NCBI GenBank assembly: GCA_050699055.1
Contig: JBOHCT010000118.1
Span: 1 to 13,706, forward strand
Reading direction: 5' to 3'
Length of the DNA: 13,706 nucleotides
Source: JBOHCT01 sp050699055
GTDB lineage: Bacteria; Actinomycetota; Actinomycetes; Streptosporangiales; JBOHCT01
A program made the translations under genes and the position numbers. Below, piece by piece: positions 1-5,645 of the stretch. The stretch's first letter is position 1. The number at the start of each line of letters is the position of its first letter. The notes below the pieces were generated by a model. The model was given only the letters and a program-made list of their open reading frames with translations, had not been told where the DNA came from and did not search any database.

Positions 1-83
1 AGCTCACCGCCACCGAGACCACCTACCCCGGCACCGATCTCACCATCGTCTACAGCGTCAAGAACCAGCCCAACCATTCATGA
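1..83 (+). CDS. 3' end of an unrecognised gene, possibly an IS transposase
   Basis: An open frame enters from the left edge (frame starting at base 3) and stops at TGA 81-83. It gives 26 residues that include TYPGTDLTIVYSVKN and end in QPNHS. Start and body lie outside the window. The PGTDL-x-x-VY pattern recalls the end of some IS4/IS1634-like transposases, but 26 residues are too few to name a family. The context supports a mobile element: about 20 bases after the stop, a serine hydrolase gene on the other strand loses its homology abruptly, as expected if an element end lies between about 84 and 108. Confidence 0.4.
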   Translation, partial: LTATETTYPGTDLTIVYSVKNQPNHS

Positions 84-92
84 TCAATCCCT

Positions 93-407
93 CTATGTCA
101 GGACACCTGGGGCCTCGGCGAACTCCGGCAGGTAGTCCTCTACCGGCGCGTCCAGATCCAGTACGCCGCGCTCCACCTGCTGCAACGCCGCGCACGTGGC
201 GACGATCTTGGTCATCGACATGATATGGAACACCGTCGAGGTGGTCACCGGCTCGTCGCTTTCCCCGACAATCTGCGGACCCGCGCCGCCCTCGTAGATG
301 ACGCCCTCCTTGTCGGCGACGATCGCCGCCACGTGCGGCACCGCGCCCGCGCCTACGGCGTCGCCGAGCACCGTGTCGATCGCGGAACCGTCAATAGACG
401 AACTCAC
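93..407 (-). pseudogene. Truncated serine hydrolase (beta-lactamase/class C family), N-terminal part only
   Basis: The product is 104 residues from GTG 407, chosen because a purine-rich Shine-Dalgarno (GGGGGAGG on the minus strand, 411-418) sits just upstream. The N-terminus has the usual layout of this family: a short helix, PHVAAIVAD, VIYEGGAG, then HIMSMTK with the SxxK nucleophile motif at residues 64-67, followed by GVLDLDAPVEDYLPEF. Full-length members are usually 350-400 residues and need a downstream YxN and a C-terminal triad motif; both are missing. Homology stops near residue 100 and the frame ends four codons later (GVLT). The gene was therefore cut by an insertion or deletion and should have no hydrolase activity. 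Confidence 0.8.
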
Positions 408-618
408 GGTGGCCTCCCCCTGTCCTCGGTCACAGCCTTCCCTCGCCGAACAACTGGCGGCATCCACTCGCCTGGCGGAATCCTTCTCCAGGTGCGGCTT
501 CGCGCACCGCCCGGCGCAGACCACCCCGCCGTACAGGCAGCCCCGGGGGTAACAGTTCCCGCGACGCGACCGTCGATGCTCGTTGGCCCATCCGTTGTGC
601 TCACGAAGCTACACTCAT
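408..618. other. Intergenic stretch without a recognisable gene
   Basis: This is the 5' flank of the truncated hydrolase. Open frames here on both strands have compositionally biased, low-complexity translations (Arg/Pro rich) and no recognisable motif. Apart from the hydrolase ribosome-binding site at its left end I see no structured element. Confidence 0.5.
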
Positions 619-811
619 TCAACGAGCCGCGACAGAGGCCACGGCTGGACCCCCGAAAGCGAACGCGGCCCGGATCTGCTCGCGGTGGTATTCGATCGGA
701 CGCCCCGACCAGTCGTGGGCGGCAAGTTCCGTCGTGTCGACCAATGATCTGCCCGTTCAGTAGACGACCGCCTGCGGGTACGACGTCGCCCCGGACGTTC
801 GCCGAGTACAA
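619..811 (-). pseudogene. Relic of a Tn3-family transposase, DUF4158 N-terminal domain
   Basis: Reading leftwards on the minus strand, 742-756 down to a stop at 619-621 gives VDTTELAAHDWSGRP followed by IEYHREQIRAAF. The DWSGR-x-IEYHR-x-QIR signature is characteristic of the DUF4158 N-terminal region of Tn3-type transposases. About 20 residues of weaker match (VPAGGRLLNGQIIG) lie just upstream in another frame (811 to about 745), so the relic carries at least one frameshift. Downstream it degenerates after AAFAF. A full transposase is near 1000 residues; only about 60 are traceable. No terminal repeats or resolvase were found. It is a dead fragment that records an old transposon insertion. 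Confidence 0.6.
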
Positions 812-952
812 CGGGTCGATCGATCAGCTGGCCGTAACCCCGCAAGTTCGCGGCGGTGCGTCAGCGGCCCGGCCGACCAGCGGATCGGCACTACTACGAA
901 CGACCTTGCGTCATGAGCCATGACCGAGGTAAGTAGATATGCCCTCGCTGTT

Positions 953-983
953 CATTACCTATGATCTCCGGTCATAGGTAATG
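953..983. repeat. Perfect 12-bp inverted repeat with 7-nt spacer
   Basis: The left arm CATTACCTATGA (953-964) and right arm TCATAGGTAATG (972-983) are exact reverse complements, separated by TCTCCGG. It lies 19 bases past the stop of the minus-strand XRE-TPR gene, so it could be a terminator, although no T tract follows on either strand. Arms of this length around a 6-8 bp spacer also match the layout of tyrosine-recombinase core sites, and the arms are AT-richer than their surroundings. Function unproven. Confidence 0.6.
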
Positions 984-1002
984 CGGCCGCTTGATGATGA
1001 CG

Positions 1003-2169
1003 TCACGGAGCTTCGCGTAGGCGAGCGATGCGTCGTTGCTGCCGTGCCGACCCGGTCGCCAGTGCAAGCTCGGACGCCTTCGCCAGCTGGACCCCAGCCG
1101 CTTCCTGGTCCCCCTCCTCGCTGCGGGCCCGCAGTGCCATGGCAAGGTCCGCCCGCAGTCCTGCCTCGGCCCGTGTGAATCCCTCGATCCCCGATAGCGC
1201 GTACTGGAGGTCGTCGATGACGCCGGGGTCGCCGAACCGCGCCAGGCAGTTGCCGCGCCAGCGGGCAAGGTGCGCCTCGTTGAGAGTCACGAACGGGATT
1301 GACGGGTCGGGGGCGTCAGCGGGCAGGAGCCGGGTGGCCTCATCGAGTGCCGCCTGGCAGCCGTCCAGGTCCCCGACGATGGCGGATGCCTCGCCACGGG
1401 CAGCGTGCAGCCAGCTGGTCACCACGGCGGGCGATCGGCGTCCAGCTTCGTTGATCGCGGCGTCCACGAGCGCCCGTGCCTCGTCGGCGCGGTCGAGGTC
1501 GGTGAGGACGTACGCTTGCTCGGCCATTGCGTGGGCGATGAGGTGTGGCTGTCCTGTCTCTCGTGCGGCCAGCTTCGCGGTCTCGTAGAAGCTCCACGCC
1601 TTGTCGATGAGCCCGAGGTCGAGGGCCTGCCAGCCGCCCAGCGTCGCAGCCTCGGTGAGGACCTGGGCGAGGGTATCCCGGGGCTCGCGCATGATCGCGT
1701 GCTTCATCAGCTCCACCAGGTGGGTCACGTGAGCTGACGTACGCGCGAGGAGGTGCTGGGCGCCAATGCGCCTATCGCCCAGCCGAAGGTTGTGCGTCTC
1801 GTCGCGGAGCAGCTCGACGATGCTGGCGTCGACCTGCCGTGCGAGGGCGAGGTGTTGACCCAGGCCGGGTTCCCGCTCTCCGAGGGCGACCGGAGCCTCG
1901 GACCTCTTACGGGTGGGACGCGGGTCCGGCCCGCCCGCGTCCTCCATGAGAAGGGCGAACCGCGCTTTCTCGGGGTCGCTGGCCCGATCGAGCGCCGTGT
2001 CAAGCAGCTGCTGTGTCAGCGGAGCGGGCACCTTGGCGGGTTGCTGGTCCCAGCCGGCGACCGCGCGGACGCTCACGCCGAGGTGGTGCGCGAAGTCCTC
2101 GGCGGTGAGGCGCAGGGCCTTGCGGAGGGTCTTGGCATGATGGCCCGTCCACTCTCCGACGACGTCCAT
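1003..2169 (-). CDS. XRE-family transcriptional regulator with C-terminal TPR-like helical repeats
   Basis: The protein has 388 residues, starting at ATG 2169 with AGGAG about 6 bases upstream on the minus strand. Residues ~10-60 form a lambda-repressor-like HTH (KTLRKALRLTAEDFAHHLG, then VSVRAVAGWD). The remaining ~300 residues are Ala/Leu-rich helical pairs typical of tetratricopeptide-like repeats (QALDLGLIDKAWSFYETAK, then HAMAEQAYVLTDLDRADEARA). This architecture is common in actinomycete regulators, where the repeat region senses a partner or peptide; the ligand here is unknown. It diverges from the flavoprotein gene across a 148-bp spacer, a pairing that suggests joint regulation. The length is normal for the group and no damage is seen. 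Confidence 0.85.
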   Translation of the reverse strand: MDVVGEWTGHHAKTLRKALRLTAEDFAHHLGVSVRAVAGWDQQPAKVPAPLTQQLLDTALDRASDPEKARFALLMEDAGGPDPRPTRKRSEAPVALGEREPGLGQHLALARQVDASIVELLRDETHNLRLGDRRIGAQHLLARTSAHVTHLVELMKHAIMREPRDTLAQVLTEAATLGGWQALDLGLIDKAWSFYETAKLAARETGQPHLIAHAMAEQAYVLTDLDRADEARALVDAAINEAGRRSPAVVTSWLHAARGEASAIVGDLDGCQAALDEATRLLPADAPDPSIPFVTLNEAHLARWRGNCLARFGDPGVIDDLQYALSGIEGFTRAEAGLRADLAMALRARSEEGDQEAAGVQLAKASELALATGSARQQRRIARLREAP

Positions 2170-2317
2170 CCCCGCTCCTGGTCGCGACGAGAGAGTTACC
2201 GACAGTGTACCGACGCCGCTCTACATGAGCCGGCCTGGCGATTCTCCGCGAGTCGGGAGGGGCAGGTGCCGTTGCGTACCGTGGGAGCCACCGGTCGCGA
2301 CGAACGGAAGGTCCGGC
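2170..2317. promoter_or_regulatory. Divergent promoter region with direct repeats
   Basis: This spacer separates the XRE-TPR gene (minus) from the flavoprotein gene (plus) and must hold both promoters. Two near-identical 9-mers, GTTACCGAC (2195-2203) and TGTACCGAC (2206-2214), repeat with an 11-bp pitch, about one helical turn, just upstream of the regulator start. That spacing suits a DNA-binding protein on one face of the helix, plausibly the XRE protein itself. No convincing -35/-10 pair stands out. Confidence 0.4.
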
Positions 2318-2860
2318 GTGACTGTCAATCCGGACGGGCACTCCCGCGTCCTGTACCTGCTGGTGTGCGGGGCACCTGCGGCGTCGGATGTCCACGCTTT
2401 CGTCGAGTTGGCGCAGCGTTCTCACTGGGAGGTCCGGGTGATCGCCACGCCGATGGGCGCGCGGTTCGTCGACACGGCGAAGCTCGAGGGCTTTACGGAC
2501 GACCGGGTACGGGTCGACTTCCGGATGCCGCACGAACCGGATGACCTGCCGCCGGCAGATGCGGCAGTGGTCGTCCCGGCGACGTTCAACACGATCAACA
2601 AGTGGGCGAGCGGTGTCGCGGACACGTTCGTGGTCGGTCTGCTGTGTGAGCTGGCCGGGCTCCGCGTACCGATTCTCGCGGTGCCGCTGGTGAAGGACGC
2701 GCTGGCCACGCATCCAGCGTTCGGGCGCAATCTCGAGGTGCTGCGGAGCATGGGGGTGCGGCTGCTGTTCGACCCCGACGCGTCGGAGCCATTGGGGACG
2801 CCCTCGTGGGACCGGGTCCTCGACGAGCTGCATGTCCTCGCAGGCGCGCCCAGCGGGTGA
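2318..2860 (+). CDS. Flavoprotein of the phosphopantothenoylcysteine decarboxylase-like (Dfp/EpiD) family
   Basis: The product is 180 residues from GTG 2318; GGAAGG at 2306-2311 sets this start, and longer upstream frames have low-complexity extensions. Features typical of homo-oligomeric FMN-dependent Cys decarboxylases are an N-terminal Rossmann-like strand and loop (VLYLLVCGAPAA, residues 11-22), VRVIATPMGARFVDT (39-53), and the substrate/flavin motif PATFNTINKWASGVADT (87-103), equivalent to PxMNxxMW or PATxNTxxKxAxGxAD. The fold is well supported; the substrate is not. Its coupling to XRE genes on both sides suggests a regulated specialised role rather than CoA biosynthesis. The end overlaps the start of the broken XRE gene that follows. 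Confidence 0.8.
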   Translation: MTVNPDGHSRVLYLLVCGAPAASDVHAFVELAQRSHWEVRVIATPMGARFVDTAKLEGFTDDRVRVDFRMPHEPDDLPPADAAVVVPATFNTINKWASGVADTFVVGLLCELAGLRVPILAVPLVKDALATHPAFGRNLEVLRSMGVRLLFDPDASEPLGTPSWDRVLDELHVLAGAPSG

Positions 2861-3006
2861 CGACGGCGGCGTGCGGATCGCTCGGCAGCGTCGCCGTCGC
2901 GGCCTGTCGCAGAAGGTGTTGGCTGGCCTTGCGGCCGGTCCGAGAGCTAGCTCGGCCAAGTCGAGCGCGACGTCCGTGACGTCGACAGCCATAGCGGGCT
3001 GCGGCC
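2832..3006 (+). pseudogene. Broken XRE-family regulator, N-terminal HTH only
   Basis: ATG 2832 lies inside the flavoprotein gene end, a normal translational overlap. Residues GVRIARQRRRRGLSQKVLAGLA are the start of an actinomycete XRE HTH. Around 2931-2936 one base is missing; the continuation is in the next frame (RSES, stop, then LGQVERDVRDVDSHSGLR, 2936-3006), which restores the conserved RSESWLSQVERG-type helix. That frame also has TAG (2948-2950) where Trp (TGG) is expected. Both lesions are independent inactivating changes. The original gene was probably the second regulator of the flavoprotein operon. Confidence 0.7.
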
Positions 3007-3263
3007 GCCCACCTGCCTCCCGCCGGGTAGATCGACGGGTCGTATCAGGGGCCGTCAGCTACGCCAGATGTAATCACGCGGCGCCCGCCGAGAAGGGCGG
3101 TCTTCATACCCACAACGGGCAATCTCACCGAGGTCCCGGGCGGGCAACGAGTGCATCGATGCAGGTCCGGGGCCTGACCGTGAACAGATCGTTACCTGCG
3201 TCTCGCCGGTTGCGTGCGACTCTGCCGAACAGAGACATTTGTCGAGGCGAGGTGCACGAGACG
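3007..3263. other. Non-coding or decayed stretch
   Basis: No open frame here has recognisable motifs. The frame that continues from the broken XRE gene to 3332 is low-complexity and joins unrelated pieces, so it is not a real protein. The stretch probably contains the worn-out remainder of that regulator gene. Confidence 0.4.
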
Positions 3264-3433
3264 ATGGAGGCGTACCAACTGCAGCTGACCCGCCCCGAAG
3301 CCGAGGTGCTGGAAGAGGCGCTTGACCTGTAAACCCGCCCGCGCCGGCCAAGGTGGCTCGCAGGACCGCGATGGAAATCAGAAGAGACTTGGAGCGGATC
3401 CTGGACCATCAAGTCTCTGGCATTCCGGCATAG
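3264..3433 (+). pseudogene. Small hypothetical protein, probably frameshifted
   Basis: From ATG 3264 (or GTG 3252) the frame reads MEAYQLQLTRPEAEVLEEALDL and stops at TAA 3330-3332. The opening (short strand, then LTRPEAEVLEEAL) resembles a family of small actinomycete proteins that continue with a second charged helix. Such a helix, TAMEIRRDLERILDHQ, is present in another frame (3329 to stop 3431-3433). A frameshift near 3325-3335 would join the two into a protein of about 55 residues. This is a reading of pattern, not a database match, and a genuine 22-residue ORF or chance cannot be excluded. Confidence 0.35.
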
Positions 3434-3559
3434 CCTCGCCTGAGTAACCAGCGGGTCTGCCATGTCCGCAGCGCTTGTGAGGCGCGGCTCGGTCACCGTC
3501 GCCGATGGCTTCTCACCACCGACGTGGAAACGGGCTGCCCCGAGCGCGAGATCACGAGG

Positions 3560-3829
3560 TCAGTTCTGCGGCCTGACGTAGGTGCCCTTAGCGGGAAGAG
3601 TGACGACCTGACCGCGGTCCCGGAGTTCCTGTACGGCTCGCCGCACGGTGCCGAGCGCCACGCCGTACTCCTCGGCCAACTCTCGCTCGCCTGGCAGCCG
3701 AGCCCCAGGCGTTAGCTCGCCGGCTCCGATACGTGCGGCGATGTGGTCGGCCACCAGCACGTACACGTAGCCGGGTCCAGCCGCGTCCGGGTCGAAGTCC
3801 GGGATCTTCTCTGGCACGTAGACCAACAT
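3560..3829 (-). CDS. Short GntR-family transcriptional repressor
   Basis: The product is 89 residues. I start it at ATG 3829 (MLVYVPEKIPDFDP); the longer frame from 3958 adds 43 residues that do not look native and would cover the operator. Nearly the whole protein is the GntR winged helix: YVYVLVADHIAARIGAGELTP, then ARLPGERELAEEYGVALGTVRRAV and the wing VVTLPAKGTYVRP. There is no effector-binding domain, as in the small KorSA-type GntR repressors of AICEs that hold transfer and excision genes silent. No clear Shine-Dalgarno is visible, so translation may be weak or leaderless. It diverges from the plus-strand genes beginning at 3981, with the palindromes at 3844-3893 between them as the likely target. 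Confidence 0.8.
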   Translation of the reverse strand: MLVYVPEKIPDFDPDAAGPGYVYVLVADHIAARIGAGELTPGARLPGERELAEEYGVALGTVRRAVQELRDRGQVVTLPAKGTYVRPQN

Positions 3830-3843
3830 AGGTCTGCGTTGAG

Positions 3844-3893
3844 CAGCATAAACACGTAGGACGCGGCATAGTGCTCTATACCGCGTTATGCTG
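3844..3893. promoter_or_regulatory. Nested palindromic operator upstream of the GntR gene
   Basis: The inner palindrome is CGCGGCATAG (3862-3871), spacer TGCT, CTATACCGCG (3876-3885), with 9 of 10 pairs matching. It is flanked by an outer inverted repeat, CAGCATAA (3844-3851) and TTATGCTG (3886-3893). The half-sites share a TATAG/CATAG/TTATG theme, as expected for dimeric GntR binding. The block sits 15-64 bases upstream of the repressor start, on the side facing the plus-strand genes, so it could autoregulate the repressor and silence the small genes together. Confidence 0.6.
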
Positions 3894-3980
3894 TCTGGGT
3901 ACTGGGAGAGAACGAGGCTCGGCCGGTTCCCAATGCGCCGGTACGAGGTCTCGGTCAAGGCCTAGAGGGAGGTCCCGACC

Positions 3981-4292
3981 GTGTCCCTAGGTCATGTCGA
4001 CGACGATCTTGATCGCATCGGCCCGTACGAGTACCGGGACAGCGCGGCGGCGGACTGTCGCATCGTCCGCGTTCTCACCGAGCGCGGCGACACCACGCTG
4101 GGACAGGCAGGGCGCGACCGAATCGTCGCCGAGGCGAATCGTGCTGGCGTGAAGCTCGGCGCATACGATCTGGAGATTCTGGGGTTGTTGGCAGGCGTCG
4201 GCCCTGAGGCGGCCCAGGTCATCCTCGGCCTGATAGCGCGCACCCGCGCGGCAGCTCTCGACGCCGAGGACGACGGTGAGGACGAAACATGA
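3981..4292 (+). CDS. Small acidic hypothetical protein
   Basis: The product is 103 residues from GTG 3981, preceded by GGGAGG at 3966-3971. I do not recognise a named family. The sequence is acidic and mostly helical: DDDLDRIGPYEYRDSAA, then a helix CRIVRVLTERGD, a charged amphipathic stretch (AGRDRIVAEANRAGVKL), a hydrophobic helix YDLEILGLLAGVG, and an Asp/Glu-rich tail. There is no signal peptide or membrane segment. It is the first plus-strand gene facing the GntR operator and its stop overlaps the next start (ATGA), so it probably heads a short cotranscribed run under that repressor. Confidence 0.7.
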   Translation: MSLGHVDDDLDRIGPYEYRDSAAADCRIVRVLTERGDTTLGQAGRDRIVAEANRAGVKLGAYDLEILGLLAGVGPEAAQVILGLIARTRAAALDAEDDGEDET

Positions 4293-4390
4293 GCCGCGTC
4301 GAGCCGCTCGTGTGCCGCCCCGGTGGCCTGGCCGTGGACATCGCGCATTATCGGTCAGCTCGTTCGTGGAAGGACAGCAGATGGCCCTGA
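4289..4390 (+). CDS. Very small overlapping ORF, 33 residues
   Basis: ATG 4289 overlaps the preceding stop as ATGA. The frame (MSRVEPLVCRPGG to KDSRWP) ends at TGA 4388-4390, past the start of the next gene at 4381, whose Shine-Dalgarno lies inside it. This chain of overlaps is typical of translationally coupled element genes and is the main evidence. The ORF is too short for domain calls and has no recognised motif. The alternative is a leader that only couples translation of its two neighbours. Confidence 0.4.
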   Translation: MSRVEPLVCRPGGLAVDIAHYRSARSWKDSRWP

Positions 4391-4602
4391 CGCCGGATAA
4401 CCCTTGGGGGCAGGCGGAGGAGACCGTGCGCGAGTTGCAGGCTGCCGTGGACCGATGGCGGGGCCGGCACGTGCGTGGAGCGGTGCGCTGGTACTACGGC
4501 GGCTCGTCGGGCGAGGCGGCGGGGGAGTGCGTCAGGCTCGCGCTGACCGTGGACGAGGCCCGCGCCCTCGCACGGCACCTCCCGAGCCAACCCCCGCGGT
4601 AG
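4381..4602 (+). CDS. Small hypothetical protein, 73 residues
   Basis: ATG 4381 is set by GGAAGGAC at 4367-4374. The protein has an amphipathic helix (WGQAEETVRELQAAVDRWRG), a short strand region (VRGAVRWYYGG) and a final helix (LTVDEARALARHLP). No family is recognised; the layout resembles small accessory proteins scattered through actinomycete mobile elements. It ends the GntR-facing gene run and is followed by a strong hairpin (4677-4717). No membrane segment. Confidence 0.65.
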   Translation: MALTPDNPWGQAEETVRELQAAVDRWRGRHVRGAVRWYYGGSSGEAAGECVRLALTVDEARALARHLPSQPPR

Positions 4603-4900
4603 GAGACCGGCCGTCCGGCCGACGCGAGGGGTCCTGCCTCGGGGAAGGCTCCTCTTCCGGCCGCGCGGTCCGGGCCCGGTGGCGCGGGCATCCCCGCAAA
4701 CTCTGCCCGCGCCACCGCGGTCCCGCTTCACGAGTGGCCCCAGTCGCTCGGCGCAGATACCGGTGGTCGTATCGATTGCATGATCACTGCATGGCGGGTG
4801 CATTGCCGGTTCATGGTGGTTCGTGGGGAGCGCGGCTTGACTGGGCGGCGTGATACGGAACCACCTGTCGCGCGGACCGTTTGCGCAGCTTGAGCGCGGT
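4603..4900. other. Convergent intergenic region
   Basis: About 300 bases lie between the end of the 73-residue gene (plus) and the end of the XRE gene (minus). The region holds several GC-rich hairpins, the strongest at 4677-4717, and an 8-bp inverted repeat GGTGGTTC (4815-4822) / GAACCACC (4858-4865). Three TGCAT words occur around 4778-4804. No coding frame here is convincing. Confidence 0.6.
4677..4717. terminator. Strong GC-rich hairpin between convergent genes
   Basis: The left arm CGGTGGCGCGGGCA (4677-4690) pairs perfectly with TGCCCGCGCCACCG (4704-4717) over 14 bp, with a 13-nt loop. There is no T tract, which is usual for actinomycete terminators. The position between two converging genes supports transcription termination, possibly in both directions. 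Confidence 0.6.
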
Positions 4901-5248
4901 CTACTCCCGCAGGCGCGTCTCGATGTCGCGAACGCGGCGATGCAGGTCGTCGAGTTCGGACCGGAGCTGGTCGAGGCGCTGGGCCACGGCCTGGGGGACC
5001 CCGGCCGCGACCGTCGAGGCCGGGAGATGTCCCTCCCGGAGCACGCGTCGCAGGTGGTCGTCGGGGAACCCGAGTGCGCGGGAGATGGCGGCCAAGGTGA
5101 CCGGGGAGCGGCGCCGGTCGATGCCGCGTTGGATCTCGCGGAGCGTGGCGACCGAGACACCGGAACGTTCGGCGAGCTCGCGTTGGGTGAGGTCACGCTC
5201 GGCCATGCGGTCGGCGATGACCCGGGCCACCGCGTCCCAGCCGTTCAC
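4901..5248 (-). CDS. XRE-family HTH repressor with C-terminal coiled coil
   Basis: The product is 115 residues from GTG 5248, with GGAGG at 5258-5262 and 9-nt spacing; an upstream TTG start is less likely. Residues ~5-60 are a classic Cro/C1-type HTH: ARVIADRMAERDLTQRELAERSG then VSVATLREIQRG. Residues ~60-85 include LGFPDDHLRRVLREG, and the last ~30 form a charged heptad helix (VAQRLDQLRSELDDLHRRV) suited to dimerisation. Small repressors like this often govern excision or transfer genes in mobile elements. It diverges from the excisionase-like HTH gene at 5364, and the palindromic sites at 5307-5340 between them are the natural target for both. Confidence 0.8.
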   Translation of the reverse strand: MNGWDAVARVIADRMAERDLTQRELAERSGVSVATLREIQRGIDRRRSPVTLAAISRALGFPDDHLRRVLREGHLPASTVAAGVPQAVAQRLDQLRSELDDLHRRVRDIETRLRE

Positions 5249-5306
5249 GCTCGGCACCCTCCATAGCAACCGCTGCCTCTGATCGAAGCCCAGCCAGATG
5301 ACCGGC

Positions 5307-5340
5307 TATCAGTGCTTGTTTCCAGCGCTGATATTAGCGC
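5307..5340. promoter_or_regulatory. Operator with repeated TATCAG(T/C)GC half-sites
   Basis: TATCAGTGC (5307-5315) faces GCGCTGATA (5325-5333), which runs directly into TTAGCGC (5334-5340). The 16-mer 5325-5340 is itself a near-perfect palindrome centred on ATAT (7 of 8 pairs). Three half-sites with the same word lie in the divergent spacer between the XRE repressor and the HTH gene, 24 bases or more upstream of the latter start. This fits cooperative binding by the XRE protein. Confidence 0.55.
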
Positions 5341-5363
5341 CATTACCTGTGGAGGAGTCAACC

Positions 5364-5645
5364 GTGCGTAAGCGAGACAACATCGAGGCCTCGCCGGGTG
5401 GCAAGGGCGAGCAGGGGACGGAGGCGCGGCGGTTCTTCAGCGTGGCCGAGGTCGCCCGGATGTTCGGCATGTCCCAGATGACGGTGTACCGGGCGATCGC
5501 GGCCGAGGAGTTCCCGGCGGTACGGATCCGCGGCCGGTTGATCGTGCCGGCCGCCGCGATCGACGCGATGACCGAGGCCGCTGTGAGCGACGGCCGGCCG
5601 GTCGACGCGGCGGATTGGGTGCCGACAGGCGGTGCTGCCCGATGA
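5364..5645 (+). CDS. Excisionase-like HTH (MerR/HTH_17-type) DNA-binding protein
   Basis: The product is 93 residues from GTG 5364, preceded by GGAGGAG (5351-5357). A low-complexity charged N-terminus (about 22 residues) leads into a helix-turn-helix of the type shared by excisionases and BldC: FFSVAEVARMFGMSQMTVYRA (residues 24-44), then EEFPAVRIRGRLIVPAAAIDA with the wing. The C-terminal 20 residues are extra. In AICEs such proteins act as Xis, bending attachment DNA, or as activators of transfer genes. Without the integrase next door I cannot choose between these. It opens the transfer operon: its stop overlaps the WhiB start (ATGA), and the operator upstream suggests control by the divergent XRE protein. 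Confidence 0.75.
   Translation: MRKRDNIEASPGGKGEQGTEARRFFSVAEVARMFGMSQMTVYRAIAAEEFPAVRIRGRLIVPAAAIDAMTEAAVSDGRPVDAADWVPTGGAAR

Noticed and set aside
2000..2992. A 330-codon minus-strand frame across the divergent promoter and flavoprotein gene
   Set aside because: Low-complexity Arg/Pro translation, conflicting with two genes that have clear motifs and ribosome-binding sites.
3395..3407. A 13-base exact match (CGGATCCTGGACC) to the tRNA 3' remnant at 13217-13229, which could have been the left attachment site
   Set aside because: The match does not extend in either direction, lacks the T-stem 5' strand and CCA, lies in a coding-like helix, and one such match is expected by chance in a GC-rich window of this size.
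3830..3958. A longer GntR protein starting at 3958
   Set aside because: The extra 43 residues do not resemble the family and would place coding sequence across the palindromic operator.
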